Assembly (NCBI GenBank): GCA_949300375.1 | Contig: CASGEB010000006.1 | Coordinates: 1 to 54,215 of the forward strand | DNA length: 54,215 nt | Direction of reading: 5' to 3' | DNA from: an uncultured Pseudomonadota bacterium | GTDB lineage: Bacteria; Pseudomonadota; Alphaproteobacteria; RF32; CAG-239 | Part shown: positions 16,810 to 25,149 of the stretch, one piece after another | Numbering within the stretch: the first letter of the stretch is position 1 | How the letters are laid out: every line of letters begins with the position of its first letter | Program-made: the position numbers and the translations under genes | Notes under the pieces: model-generated | Databases searched by the model: none | What the model was told of the DNA's origin: nothing | Seen by the model: only the letters and a program-made list of their open reading frames with translations

Positions 16810-17292
16810 ATGTCTGAAGAAGTTTATTCTAAAGAAGAAGCGCGTAATCTGAAAACCGGCCTGTGGGTAGCATTGTTTTTGATTATTGCCGCCGGATTGT
16901 TTGTGTTTGGCCGCAAGAATATTGAACATGCCGAAGGCGGAAAGTATTATTCGGTTATGGCCCGATATAACCGTACGGACGGCCTGCTGGTCGGCGATGT
17001 GGTGCGCTTGGCCGGAATGACCGTCGGCCGTGTCGTCGATGCCCGGCTTGATGATAATTTTAAAGCCATATTGACTTTGGAGATTAAAGACGGAATCCAA
17101 ATCCCCGATGACAGCAGCGCCTCAATCGTCAGTTCCGGGCTTATGGGGCCGAAATATATTGAAATCGAGGCCGGCGGTTCGGAAGACTATATTCCGGCAG
17201 GCGGCGAATTCTCTTATACTCAGGACGCGATGGTCATTGAGGAACTGCTTGACCGGATTGTCAGCATCGGAAAAGCCAATCGTAAAAAATAA
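16810..17292 (+). CDS. mlaD: MCE-domain lipid transport protein, MlaD-like (copy 1)
   Basis: Periplasmic phospholipid-binding subunit of Mla-type transport; MlaD forms hexameric rings anchored to the MlaFE complex in known systems. One membrane helix (about residues 17-36) and one MCE domain (about 47-125: YSVMARYNRTDGLLVGDVVRL, abbreviated YSVMARYNRTDGLLVG, then VRLAGMTVGRV, SGLMGPKYIEI). 160 residues, normal for MlaD. Ribosome site GGAG at 16801-16804. No mlaE or mlaF lies beside it, which is usual in alphaproteobacteria where MlaD can sit with a DUF2155 gene. Confidence 0.85.
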   Translation: MSEEVYSKEEARNLKTGLWVALFLIIAAGLFVFGRKNIEHAEGGKYYSVMARYNRTDGLLVGDVVRLAGMTVGRVVDARLDDNFKAILTLEIKDGIQIPDDSSASIVSSGLMGPKYIEIEAGGSEDYIPAGGEFSYTQDAMVIEELLDRIVSIGKANRKK

Positions 17293-17318
17293 TTGTGTTA
17301 TTGAAGGAGTTTTAATTT

Positions 17319-17780
17319 ATGAATAAGAAACCTGTAGAAACAATAATGGGTATTGTAGTGGTTTTGGTGGCCGCTTTCTTTCTGTATTTTGCATATAATG
17401 TTTCTGATTTGCAAGTTGTTAAAGGATATACCGTTACGGCAAAATTTCTTAAAGTCGGCGGTTTGACCATCGGATCCGACGTTAGAATCAACGGTATCAA
17501 AGTCGGTACGGTTATCGGACAGACGCTGGACAATGAAGATTATTCCGCCGATGTCAAAATGAGCCTGGCTTCCAATATTGAACTGCCGGTTGACAGTACG
17601 GCCGTTATTGTCGGCGACGGTTTGGTCGGAGACAAGTTTGTTAAGATTGAACCGGGTAAAGAAAATGTCTTCCTGAAAGATGGCGATGTCATCAGAAATA
17701 CAAAAGATTTTAAGACGCTTGAAGATATGGTCGGTGAAATCATTTTTATGGTGACGGATAATGGCAGCAGCGAAAATTAA
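17319..17780 (+). CDS. MCE-domain lipid transport protein, MlaD-like (copy 2)
   Basis: 153-residue second MCE protein: N-terminal helix (about 8-26), MCE domain with FLKVGGLTIGSDVRINGIKV, then GDGLVGDKFVKIEPG. It shares the fold and the VG..VR..G..VG pattern with the preceding gene but is clearly diverged, so this is an old duplication or two specialised subunits. Ribosome site AAGGAG at 17304-17309. The gene lies 26 bp after copy 1 and overlaps the DUF2155 gene by 20 bp. A mixed hexamer of the two is possible but unproven. Confidence 0.85.
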   Translation: MNKKPVETIMGIVVVLVAAFFLYFAYNVSDLQVVKGYTVTAKFLKVGGLTIGSDVRINGIKVGTVIGQTLDNEDYSADVKMSLASNIELPVDSTAVIVGDGLVGDKFVKIEPGKENVFLKDGDVIRNTKDFKTLEDMVGEIIFMVTDNGSSEN

Positions 17781-18915
17781 TAAGCTTCTGGTTTTTACGG
17801 CTCTGTGTTCGTCTTTGTGGGCAGGGATGGCCGCAGCCCGCGAAATTCCGACGAATACTGCCCGCCTGCAGGCAATGGACAAGATTACGGGAAAGGTTTC
17901 CATTGTGGATGTTCCGGTAAACGGTCATGCTGAATACGGGACGTTTTCGATTGTTGTGCGTTCCTGCAAAACGCGTTCTCCGGAGGAAACTCCCGAAAAC
18001 TTTGCCTATGTTGATGTGGTTGATAATTATCAGAGCGAAAATCCTGTTAATATTTTTCGCGGCTGGATGATGTCGTCTTCTCCGGCTCTGAATGCCGTAG
18101 CGCATCCGATTTATGACGTTTGGCTGCTGAAATGTCTGAATACTGAGATTGATAAAAGCAGGCTGATGTCTGATGAAGAATTGAGAATCCGGAATAATAT
18201 TGCCAAAAAACAGGACAGCAGCGTTGAAAACGAAAAATCCTCCCCGCTCCCGGTATCAAAACAGGTTTCGGAAGATAAAAATGATACCGGAATGGAAGAG
18301 AAAGTTATTGAAGGCGGCAGCGCAATAGAAAATCCGTCCGAGGCTGTTGAACCGCTTTTGTCCATTGAGGAAGAAGCCGAGAAGGCAATTGCGGAATTTC
18401 AAAAAGCCAAAAATGCAGAAAAGTCCGTTGTTTCTGATACTCAGCCAAAGGAAGAAAGCCTTTCTTTGCCGGATGAAAACGCTCCGCAGGCTTTGATTAA
18501 GATTAATCCGGACGGAACGGCGGAAACTCCGGAATACGAAGCAAAACCGGCGGTTGTTTCAACAGCGGAAGATGATGTTCCGGGCGACTTTATTGTTATC
18601 AAGAAGGATGCTGAACCGCAAGTCGACAATGTCGATAATGAGGTTTCTGTACAGGCAGAAGATAATGGCGGAGATATGGTTATTACACCGGAACATGAGG
18701 CTATGCTGCCGGAGCTGCTCAATAATGCCAAACCTATTTCTCCGGACGAGTTGAAAGATACGGATATTCCGGCAATTCCGGATATCGCCGAGGAGATTCC
18801 TCTGGTTACCGGCGATGAAATTGAAGAAAACGGTATGGTTGACGAAGAACAGCTGATTGAATTGGATGAACCGGATGCATTGCCGGATATTCAAGCGGAA
18901 TCTCTTGCCGAGTAG
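17761..18915 (+). CDS. DUF2155 protein with long acidic C-terminal extension
   Basis: 384 residues. Signal peptide (about 1-26, ending MAAA-R), then a DUF2155 domain (about 30-125: ARLQAMDKITGKVSIVDVPV, NIFRGWMMSSSPALNAVAHP, YDVWLLKC). The usual DUF2155 protein ends near here at about 130-170 residues; in this case about 250 further residues follow that are rich in Glu, Asp, Pro, Ala and Lys, with no obvious fold, ending in a strongly acidic tail. The domain family is found beside mlaD and NADH dehydrogenase accessory genes in alphaproteobacteria; function unknown, periplasmic. Overlaps the MCE gene by 20 bp, so coupled. Confidence 0.8.
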   Translation: MAAAKINKLLVFTALCSSLWAGMAAAREIPTNTARLQAMDKITGKVSIVDVPVNGHAEYGTFSIVVRSCKTRSPEETPENFAYVDVVDNYQSENPVNIFRGWMMSSSPALNAVAHPIYDVWLLKCLNTEIDKSRLMSDEELRIRNNIAKKQDSSVENEKSSPLPVSKQVSEDKNDTGMEEKVIEGGSAIENPSEAVEPLLSIEEEAEKAIAEFQKAKNAEKSVVSDTQPKEESLSLPDENAPQALIKINPDGTAETPEYEAKPAVVSTAEDDVPGDFIVIKKDAEPQVDNVDNEVSVQAEDNGGDMVITPEHEAMLPELLNNAKPISPDELKDTDIPAIPDIAEEIPLVTGDEIEENGMVDEEQLIELDEPDALPDIQAESLAE

Positions 18916-18928
18916 TTTTGTTTTGTAG

Positions 18929-18969
18929 AAAAAATCCCTGACCAAAAAGAATGGTTCAGGGATTTTTTT
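18929..18969. terminator. Rho-independent terminator after DUF2155 gene
   Basis: Stem AAAAAATCCCTGACC/GGTTCAGGGATTTTTT with one bulged base, loop AAAAAGAAT, T-run on the plus strand. It also faces the end of trkH. Confidence 0.85.
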
Positions 18970-19011
18970 ACAGTTTATCCGAGTTTGGGTGTAACCCTTC
19001 AATTTGTTGCG

Positions 19012-20457
19012 CTATTGTTTCCAGAAACTGCGGGTCATAATTACCAGGATGGTCATAATTTCCAAACGTCCGAGGAGCATTGCAAAAGATAATATATATT
19101 TGTGACATTCGGCTAATCCGCTGTAATTTCCGACCGGGCCGATGCTTTTTTCAATTCCGGGGCCGGAGTTGGTAATGCATCCGATGACGGTGCTTAAAGC
19201 TGTGTCAAAGTCGAGTCCGAACAGAGCCAGAAGAAAAGTTAATATAATAATACTGAAAAAGTAAGCCGATAGAAAAACAAATACCGAAGATACGATTTTG
19301 TTGTCGCTGGTTAAGGTGCCAATTTTAACGGGAACGACCCGGTTAGGTTCAACGGCGGAAATCAGATGTTTTTTGACAAAGGCCAACACGACCTGCCAGC
19401 GGAAAATTTTGATTGAGCCGCTTGTTGAGCCTGTACATCCTCCTGTCAAGGCAAAAATCAGAAAAATAACACTGCTCAAATTGCCCCAGAGCAAGTAGTC
19501 TGTAGAGGCATAACCTGTTGAGGTTGTGATGGATACAACATTGAACGAGGCAAAACGGAGAGCTGTCCAGAAGTTTGGATAATAATCACTTAGCCAGAGC
19601 CAGATTGTGGTTCCTCCGATGTAAATAAACAACAGTTTCAAGTAAAAAACAACCTGGGCTGTCCGAAAAGAATGAATATTTTTGTTGATGATGACGACAT
19701 AGTAGTAAGTCAGCGGCAAAGAGCCTAAAAACATAAATAAGGTGATGACAATATCTATGGTGGCGCTGTCATAGAAAGCAATAGATTCGTCTTTGGTGGA
19801 AAATCCACAAGTCGCAACCGTGCTTAAGGCATGGTTAAGGGCATCAAACCAGTTCATTCCGGAGAATCTTAACGCCAGAAGGCAGCAAATGACCAAAAGC
19901 AGGTAAATGAAGATAATTCTTTTGGCCAGATAACTCAATTTGGGCATCAGTTTATCGTTAAAATCGGAACTTTCGTGCTGAAATATCTGCATACCGCCGA
20001 TACCCAGAAAAGGAAGAATGGCTATAGCAAAAACAACAATCCCTATTCCGCCGAGTCCGCAGAGCAGCGACCGCCAAAGCAAAATTGAACGCGGCAGATT
20101 TTCCAAATCCGAAAAAATTGTGGCGCCGGTACCGGTCAAGCCGGAAGCCGATTCAAACAATGCATCAGAAAAATCGGCTGAAACACCGGTTTGGATAAAA
20201 GGAAGCGCTGAAATCAGGATTATGCTGATCCAGCTGCCGGCCGTCAGCAGATAACCCTGCTGAAGACTGAGCTTTTTGATTTCCGTATGATTGGCAAGAT
20301 ACAGAGAAAGACCTAAAAATAAAGATATAATGGAAGAATTGAGAAAGTATGACCAGTTCGTTTGGTTATCATACATATCCAATCCGGCCGGAATGAGCAT
20401 GGCCAAGCCCATAATGCTCATAAAAAAGCCGCTGACCATAAAAACCGGCTGCCACAT
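19012..20457 (-). CDS. trkH: TrkH, potassium uptake channel subunit
   Basis: 481-residue membrane protein of the Trk/Ktr/HKT family. The four pore-loop segments with selectivity-filter glycines are visible: SGLTGTGATI, STVATCGFST, STSTGYASTD, and TNSGPGIEKS, as is the conserved GGCTGSTSGSIKIFR block. Works with the NAD-binding gate protein TrkA, whose gene is at 38060-39415 in this window. It starts 4 bp after the stop of the nuclease-like gene, so the two are co-transcribed. Confidence 0.9.
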   Translation of the reverse strand: MWQPVFMVSGFFMSIMGLAMLIPAGLDMYDNQTNWSYFLNSSIISLFLGLSLYLANHTEIKKLSLQQGYLLTAGSWISIILISALPFIQTGVSADFSDALFESASGLTGTGATIFSDLENLPRSILLWRSLLCGLGGIGIVVFAIAILPFLGIGGMQIFQHESSDFNDKLMPKLSYLAKRIIFIYLLLVICCLLALRFSGMNWFDALNHALSTVATCGFSTKDESIAFYDSATIDIVITLFMFLGSLPLTYYYVVIINKNIHSFRTAQVVFYLKLLFIYIGGTTIWLWLSDYYPNFWTALRFASFNVVSITTSTGYASTDYLLWGNLSSVIFLIFALTGGCTGSTSGSIKIFRWQVVLAFVKKHLISAVEPNRVVPVKIGTLTSDNKIVSSVFVFLSAYFFSIIILTFLLALFGLDFDTALSTVIGCITNSGPGIEKSIGPVGNYSGLAECHKYILSFAMLLGRLEIMTILVIMTRSFWKQ

Positions 20458-20461
20458 TTTG

Positions 20462-21310
20462 CTATCTTTCTAAGGCAACGTCTTTGGAATAGCCGCTGTC
20501 AACCATTTCATAGTTCAGATTTTTGCCTCCGGCAAAGCAAAACGCCGTTGCGTAGCCTTGTTTTGTATAAGCCTCGGCAATGCATTTGACCGGAGCGCCT
20601 TGAATGAGCTTTTCAAGGTAGGCCTTTCCTTCAATGCCTTTGGGCGATGACGGATCAACATATATGCCAAACAAGAAAATATTGTTGCCGTCAATGATGA
20701 GTTCATTGGCATTGCGCACCGTAGCTTCTCCGGTAAATTCCTGCGGCGTAACCAGATAAATCAGGTCTAGTTTCTTTTTGGCCTTTTCTTTAGCCTTTTC
20801 CGGCAAAACAGTTTTTTCAACCGGTTTGGGGTCTGCCGCGCCGGAAGAATCTTCTTGAGAGATAATCTGCGCCACCTGAATGTCATTAGGCTGCTGCATA
20901 ATGTCTACAGCTTTGGGCGTTGTGTTTTGTGCGCGTTCAAACATTTGGCGGCGGATAGCCTGAGGGCTGTTTTCCGGAAGATTTACGACTTTTCCGGCAT
21001 TTCCGTCTTTGCCGCGGAAAGTATTCAGCGTTTGTTTGCCCAGGTCTTTAACCGCATCAGGAATAATGTTTTTGCCCGTATCCTGAACCGAATCTTTTAC
21101 CGAACTGAAAAGACCGGATATTTTTTGCCAGTACCATAAATGAACTTCTGCCGGTTTGGCACCGATAAAAGTCGGGATGAGATAGGCTAAAATCAGCAAC
21201 GGGATAAAAATTGCCGGTTTGCGAAACGGAAAGGTTATGATTTTGACAAACTTATGCAGATATTTGGGAAAACCTGTCAGTTCAATGCGGTCGTTATCTC
21301 TTCTTCTCAT
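20462..21310 (-). CDS. Membrane-anchored protein with degenerate nuclease-like (SNase-fold) domain
   Basis: 282 residues from the ATG at 21308-21310 (behind GGTAACAGAG); the frame is open to 21412. A basic N-terminus leads to one membrane helix (about residues 25-45), then a Lys/Gln-rich linker, and a C-terminal domain (about 190-282) that resembles the staphylococcal nuclease fold: DGNNIFLFGI, KGIEGKAYLEKLIQGAPVKC, YATAFCFAGGKNLNYEMVDSGY. The catalytic residues expected in active nucleases (Arg/Glu around the GIDAPE motif and a later Arg) are not in place. Likely a binding rather than cleaving domain. Coupled to trkH. Confidence 0.55.
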   Translation of the reverse strand: MRRRDNDRIELTGFPKYLHKFVKIITFPFRKPAIFIPLLILAYLIPTFIGAKPAEVHLWYWQKISGLFSSVKDSVQDTGKNIIPDAVKDLGKQTLNTFRGKDGNAGKVVNLPENSPQAIRRQMFERAQNTTPKAVDIMQQPNDIQVAQIISQEDSSGAADPKPVEKTVLPEKAKEKAKKKLDLIYLVTPQEFTGEATVRNANELIIDGNNIFLFGIYVDPSSPKGIEGKAYLEKLIQGAPVKCIAEAYTKQGYATAFCFAGGKNLNYEMVDSGYSKDVALER

Positions 21311-21460
21311 CTCTGTTACCTTTGTTTTGCTTGGGGACCGAAAGCAAGAACCTGCGATCCGATATATCTCATCTTTCAGCAGGATTTTACTACCGGAATC
21401 GAAATATCTCAAGCAAAAAAATCAGGTTATAAGCCGGGAGTTTGAAAACAGGTTTTCTCC

Positions 21461-22621
21461 TCAGTTAACCGGGCCGCGGATGATGCAGGCCGTTTGGGTA
21501 CGGGAAAGCTGTTCCGAATCTGCATCATAAAGAAAACCCAGCGTTTCAAAAGAGCCGGCGGAAAGCAATTCGGCATCGGCTTCGGAAACTCCCCAGTCCG
21601 ATAAGTGGAGATCGCTCATTCCGACTTCCCGGATAAGGACTTTCAGCGCATCGATGAATTCTTCCGGACTTTTTCCCGGCCAGCCCATAACATGAGCCAT
21701 ATCGGTAAAAACAATCTCGACCTTTTTCCGGTCTTTTTCCAGCAGAAAACTAAAATAAGGAACGGCGATTGCCACCAATCCCGCGCCATGCGGAAGTTGC
21801 GGATAGTAAATCGACAGCGCGTGTTCCATTGCATATTCTGCCCTGCAGCCGGACAATCCTGCAACAATCCCTGACTGGACGGAGGCCAGAGCCATTTCTT
21901 CCCGTGCCTGAAGGTCAGTGCCGTCGGCGGCCGCAACCGGTAAAAAATGCGATATTCGGCGGATGGCATCCAAAGCATATATGCTGCTTATCGGTTCGCC
22001 AAGATTGGACATATAACCTTCCACGGCGTGGAAAAAAGCTTCCATTCCCTGATACGCCGTCAGATGCGGCGGCACGGAAAGCATTAGTTCCGGATCAACA
22101 ACCGCCAGCAAAGGAAATAACAGCGGGGAGCCAAAGGCAATTTTTTCTTTGGTTTCATTGTTGGTTATGATACACCAGGGGTTGATTTCCGAACCGGTGC
22201 CGGCCGTCGTCGGTATGGCGACGACAGGCAGGACTTTTTCTTCCGGCTCTTTGCCAAATTTGGCATAATCCCAATAAGTTCCGGGATTGTTGACCATTAA
22301 TGCCGCTGCTTTTGCCGCATCAATGGCGCTGCCGCCGCCCAGTCCGATTATCATATCGCATTTTTCGCCGCGTGCCAGCTCTACGGCTTCCATAACTTCT
22401 ATATCCGTCGGATTGGGGGTTATGCGGTCGTAAACAATGGAAGATACGCCGGCAAGTTTTAATGATTCAATAACAGCGCCGAGGTATCCGAGACTGCGCA
22501 TTGATTGTCCCCGGGTGATGATAATCAAGGCTTTGCTGCCGGGAAAAGAAAATTCGGAGAGTTCTTTCAGCCTGCCGCGGCCGAATATCAGACGGGCGGG
22601 CATATAATATTCAAAATGCAT
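21461..22621 (-). CDS. Iron-containing alcohol dehydrogenase
   Basis: 386 residues, family III (Fe-ADH). NAD(P)-binding GGGSAIDAAKA (about 96-106), TTAGTGSEIN, and the metal region. Three of four usual metal ligands are seen as His (in MEAFFHAVE, MEHALS and LPHGAG), while the expected Asp of the GMDALTHA motif is Glu (YQGMEAFFHA). Ribosome site AAGGAGA precedes the ATG. Oxidoreductase for alcohols or aldehydes, probably fermentative; substrate unknown. Stands alone between short gaps. Confidence 0.85.
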   Translation of the reverse strand: MHFEYYMPARLIFGRGRLKELSEFSFPGSKALIIITRGQSMRSLGYLGAVIESLKLAGVSSIVYDRITPNPTDIEVMEAVELARGEKCDMIIGLGGGSAIDAAKAAALMVNNPGTYWDYAKFGKEPEEKVLPVVAIPTTAGTGSEINPWCIITNNETKEKIAFGSPLLFPLLAVVDPELMLSVPPHLTAYQGMEAFFHAVEGYMSNLGEPISSIYALDAIRRISHFLPVAAADGTDLQAREEMALASVQSGIVAGLSGCRAEYAMEHALSIYYPQLPHGAGLVAIAVPYFSFLLEKDRKKVEIVFTDMAHVMGWPGKSPEEFIDALKVLIREVGMSDLHLSDWGVSEADAELLSAGSFETLGFLYDADSEQLSRTQTACIIRGPVN

Positions 22622-22686
22622 AAAATTTCTCCTTATAATGACAGATAAGCCATATATAAGGAGAAAACACCGCTTTTCAATTAAAA

Positions 22687-23547
22687 CTATTTTTTTAGGT
22701 CGGCTGCCAAAAATTCAGGAAGTTTGTCAAGACCGGAAGCGCCGGCGGCGTGAAAATGCCCTCCTCCGCCATAACTTTCGGCAATTTTTGAAACGTCAAT
22801 TTCTTTTTCGGAGTAAAAAGTCATCTTCCATTTGTTGTTTTTATCCATATAGAAATTAATCATTACGTCATATTCATTGAGATTATCGACAGAATCAAAG
22901 AATTCGGAATACCCCTGCGGCATATTGGCGCAGATGCAGCGATATCCCATATAACGGCTTTCGAAAGCCAACGTCCGAACCAGGCGGTAGTTGCGGATTT
23001 TTATCCAGGATAATATGCTCTCCCCTTTTTTGACCATTTCGTCAATGTCGATTTCATTGTTTATCAACTGCTGCCAAATCGGATCTGTCGGACGGTTGAC
23101 GCCTAAAGACTGGATGGCGTATTCAAACGGGCGGACACGGGGATCTTTCAGATCAAACAAGTCGTTCAGCCCGAGCAGTTTTATTCCTTCGGGAACCGGT
23201 TGTCCGGGATAGAAGTATTCCCAAGTCAGAACCATTGCCGCAGTTCCTACCCGGCGCAGACCCTTGATGGGCTTATGTTTGCCGCCTGTTATCAGGCGCT
23301 CGTATTCGTTAATGACGGAAATGTGGTGGTCAATCCAGGTCAGGTCTTTGGTTTGGTTTAGTTCAAACATATATTCGACAGGCAAAGCAATATCGCAGAT
23401 GACAATCTGGTCGTGTTCTTTGATTTTGTCATAAGGAATTTCCATATCGTGGTTAAAGCCGTAAAATTCAGCGTCCGGATATTGGCTGCGGACAATGCCG
23501 GCGGCTCCTTTTCCGTCGTGGTCTGCAATATGGTAAATGCACAGCAT
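22687..23547 (-). CDS. DHH-family phosphoesterase
   Basis: 286-residue protein. Motif I DHDGKGAAGI near the N-terminus, motif II DIALP, motif III (DHH) IDHHISV at about residues 73-79, and a C-terminal GGGGHFHAAGAS block typical of DHHA1 domains. This resembles NrnB/RecJ-like oligonucleotide or cyclic-dinucleotide phosphodiesterases with two metal ions. Soluble, cytoplasmic. It starts 20 bp beyond the end of the MBL hydrolase gene, same strand, and may be the tail of that operon. Confidence 0.82.
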   Translation of the reverse strand: MLCIYHIADHDGKGAAGIVRSQYPDAEFYGFNHDMEIPYDKIKEHDQIVICDIALPVEYMFELNQTKDLTWIDHHISVINEYERLITGGKHKPIKGLRRVGTAAMVLTWEYFYPGQPVPEGIKLLGLNDLFDLKDPRVRPFEYAIQSLGVNRPTDPIWQQLINNEIDIDEMVKKGESILSWIKIRNYRLVRTLAFESRYMGYRCICANMPQGYSEFFDSVDNLNEYDVMINFYMDKNNKWKMTFYSEKEIDVSKIAESYGGGGHFHAAGASGLDKLPEFLAADLKK

Positions 23548-23566
23548 GGTATTTGCCCTTTCTTTG

Positions 23567-24364
23567 TTAAAATTCGATACTCAGATTATCATAGGCCGGC
23601 TCAACATTTTCCGGCGTTGCCTGGTTTATTGCTTCATAATCGCATTCTGACGCCATATGGTTCAAAACGGTTCTTTGCGGCTTTATCCGGGCAATGTATT
23701 CCAGCACTTCGTCCAATCCGGCGTGGAACTGCTGGCCGAAAGGCGTGGTTAACGGCATTACCAATAAAGCCGGCGTCTTTTTTATCATATCAAACACACT
23801 GTCGTCAAGGCTTTTGAAGTCGGCAACATATACAAGCTCGCCGTCATTGAAGGCATAGCCCACGCTTTCGATATTGTGTCCCAGGAGTTTGAGCGGCGTG
23901 ATTTTCAGGTCTTTGATGAAGAAAGGCTCATTCGGGGTTATCAGATTGGAAATAAGGCTCGGCCGGCGGATGACATCGCAGTTTTTTTGCTTTTGGGCAA
24001 TCAGGTAGGAAAAGCGTTCTTCAATATGGGCGTTACTGAAGGCCGTAGCGTAGTAGTTCAGGCTTTCTCCGGTCAGGCGGTTTATCTCCCGCAGTTCATC
24101 AATGCCATGAAGATGGTCGGCGTGGACATGCGTATATAATATGCCGTCTAGACGGCGGATATTGTTGTTTATGAGCTGCCACCGCAAATCCGGCGATGTA
24201 TCTATCAGAATTTTTATGCCGTCATATTCAATATAGGTTGATGTGCGGGAACGGATGTTTTTGGGATTTGCAGGATCGCAGTCGCCAAAACCGCAGCATA
24301 ACGACGGAACACCCGGAGCAGCTCCGCTGCCCAGAAAAGTGATTTTTCTCATTTTAGTATTCAT
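23567..24364 (-). CDS. MBL-fold hydrolase, PhnP-like
   Basis: 265-residue metallo-beta-lactamase-fold protein. Start TFLGSGAAPGVPSL, zinc motif THVHADHLHG, later LLGHNIESVGYAF and VYVADFKSL, and a final histidine in LNHMASECD. A cysteine cluster SLCCGFGDCDPANP near the N-terminus is typical of PhnP-like enzymes, which cleave cyclic phosphodiesters. Following tatD is the usual place for it in alphaproteobacteria. Two starts are possible: 24364 (overlaps the tatD stop by 11 bp, close to GGGAG) or 24352; I keep the first. Confidence 0.85.
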   Translation of the reverse strand: MNTKMRKITFLGSGAAPGVPSLCCGFGDCDPANPKNIRSRTSTYIEYDGIKILIDTSPDLRWQLINNNIRRLDGILYTHVHADHLHGIDELREINRLTGESLNYYATAFSNAHIEERFSYLIAQKQKNCDVIRRPSLISNLITPNEPFFIKDLKITPLKLLGHNIESVGYAFNDGELVYVADFKSLDDSVFDMIKKTPALLVMPLTTPFGQQFHAGLDEVLEYIARIKPQRTVLNHMASECDYEAINQATPENVEPAYDNLSIEF

Positions 24365-25148
24365 ATCTCCCTTTGTCGCTGGCTTTACGGAACAAACGAT
24401 AAAAATTGTCCGAAGTTATTTGAGCCAGTTTGTCAAACGGCAGCTCTTTTAACTGAGCCAGTTTTTCCGCCGTATGAATAATGAAAGAAGGTTCGTTGCG
24501 GCGGCCGCGCAGCGGAATGGGCGCCAGAAAAGGAGAATCTGTTTCTATCAGCAGGCGGTCAGTTGGTATTTCTTTGAAAATATCCCTCAAATCTGCCGAG
24601 CGGTTGAACGTTATGATGCCTGATGCCGAAATGTAAAATCCGATGGACAAAGCAAAGTCAGCCAGTTTTTTAGAGGTGGAAAAGCAATGGATTTCTCCGC
24701 TGAACGGCGCTTTTTTGTAATAATCTCCCAAAATGGAGATTGTATCGTCATCGGCGTCCCTGGTATGGACAATCAGCGGCAGTCCGGTCTGCTGAGCGGC
24801 TTTAATCTGTTCAATAAAGACCTTCTGCTGGATATTCTTGGGCGAATAATCGTAGTAGTAATCCAGTCCGCATTCTCCGATACCGACAACTTTTTTGTGG
24901 GCGGATTTTTCAATAAAATCCGCGGCTTTGATTTCCGGATATTCTGCGGCATTATGCGGGTGGACGCCGACAGCGGTGTAAATGAAAGGATATTTTTCCG
25001 ATATTTTTAATTGGTTATTGAGTTCTCCGATATTATTGCCGGCGTTCAGCATTGCGGTTACGCCGTTTTCCCGCGCCCGGGACAGAATGTCTGCAAAGTC
25101 GTCTTCAAAATCGTTAAAGTCCAGATGACAGTGGCTGTCAATCAACAT
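24354..25148 (-). CDS. tatD: TatD-family metal-dependent DNase
   Basis: 264 residues, TIM-barrel amidohydrolase-like. Metal ligands: DSHCHLDF (HxH), GECGLDYYY (Glu), VHTRDAD (His), IHCFSTS (His) and ETDSPFLAP (Asp). Family members are 3'-5' exonucleases acting in DNA repair or RNA turnover. Its ATG lies one base after the holB stop. In most alphaproteobacteria metG sits between holB and tatD; it is absent here. Confidence 0.92.
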   Translation of the reverse strand: MLIDSHCHLDFNDFEDDFADILSRARENGVTAMLNAGNNIGELNNQLKISEKYPFIYTAVGVHPHNAAEYPEIKAADFIEKSAHKKVVGIGECGLDYYYDYSPKNIQQKVFIEQIKAAQQTGLPLIVHTRDADDDTISILGDYYKKAPFSGEIHCFSTSKKLADFALSIGFYISASGIITFNRSADLRDIFKEIPTDRLLIETDSPFLAPIPLRGRRNEPSFIIHTAEKLAQLKELPFDKLAQITSDNFYRLFRKASDKGRYEY

Positions 25149-25149
25149 T

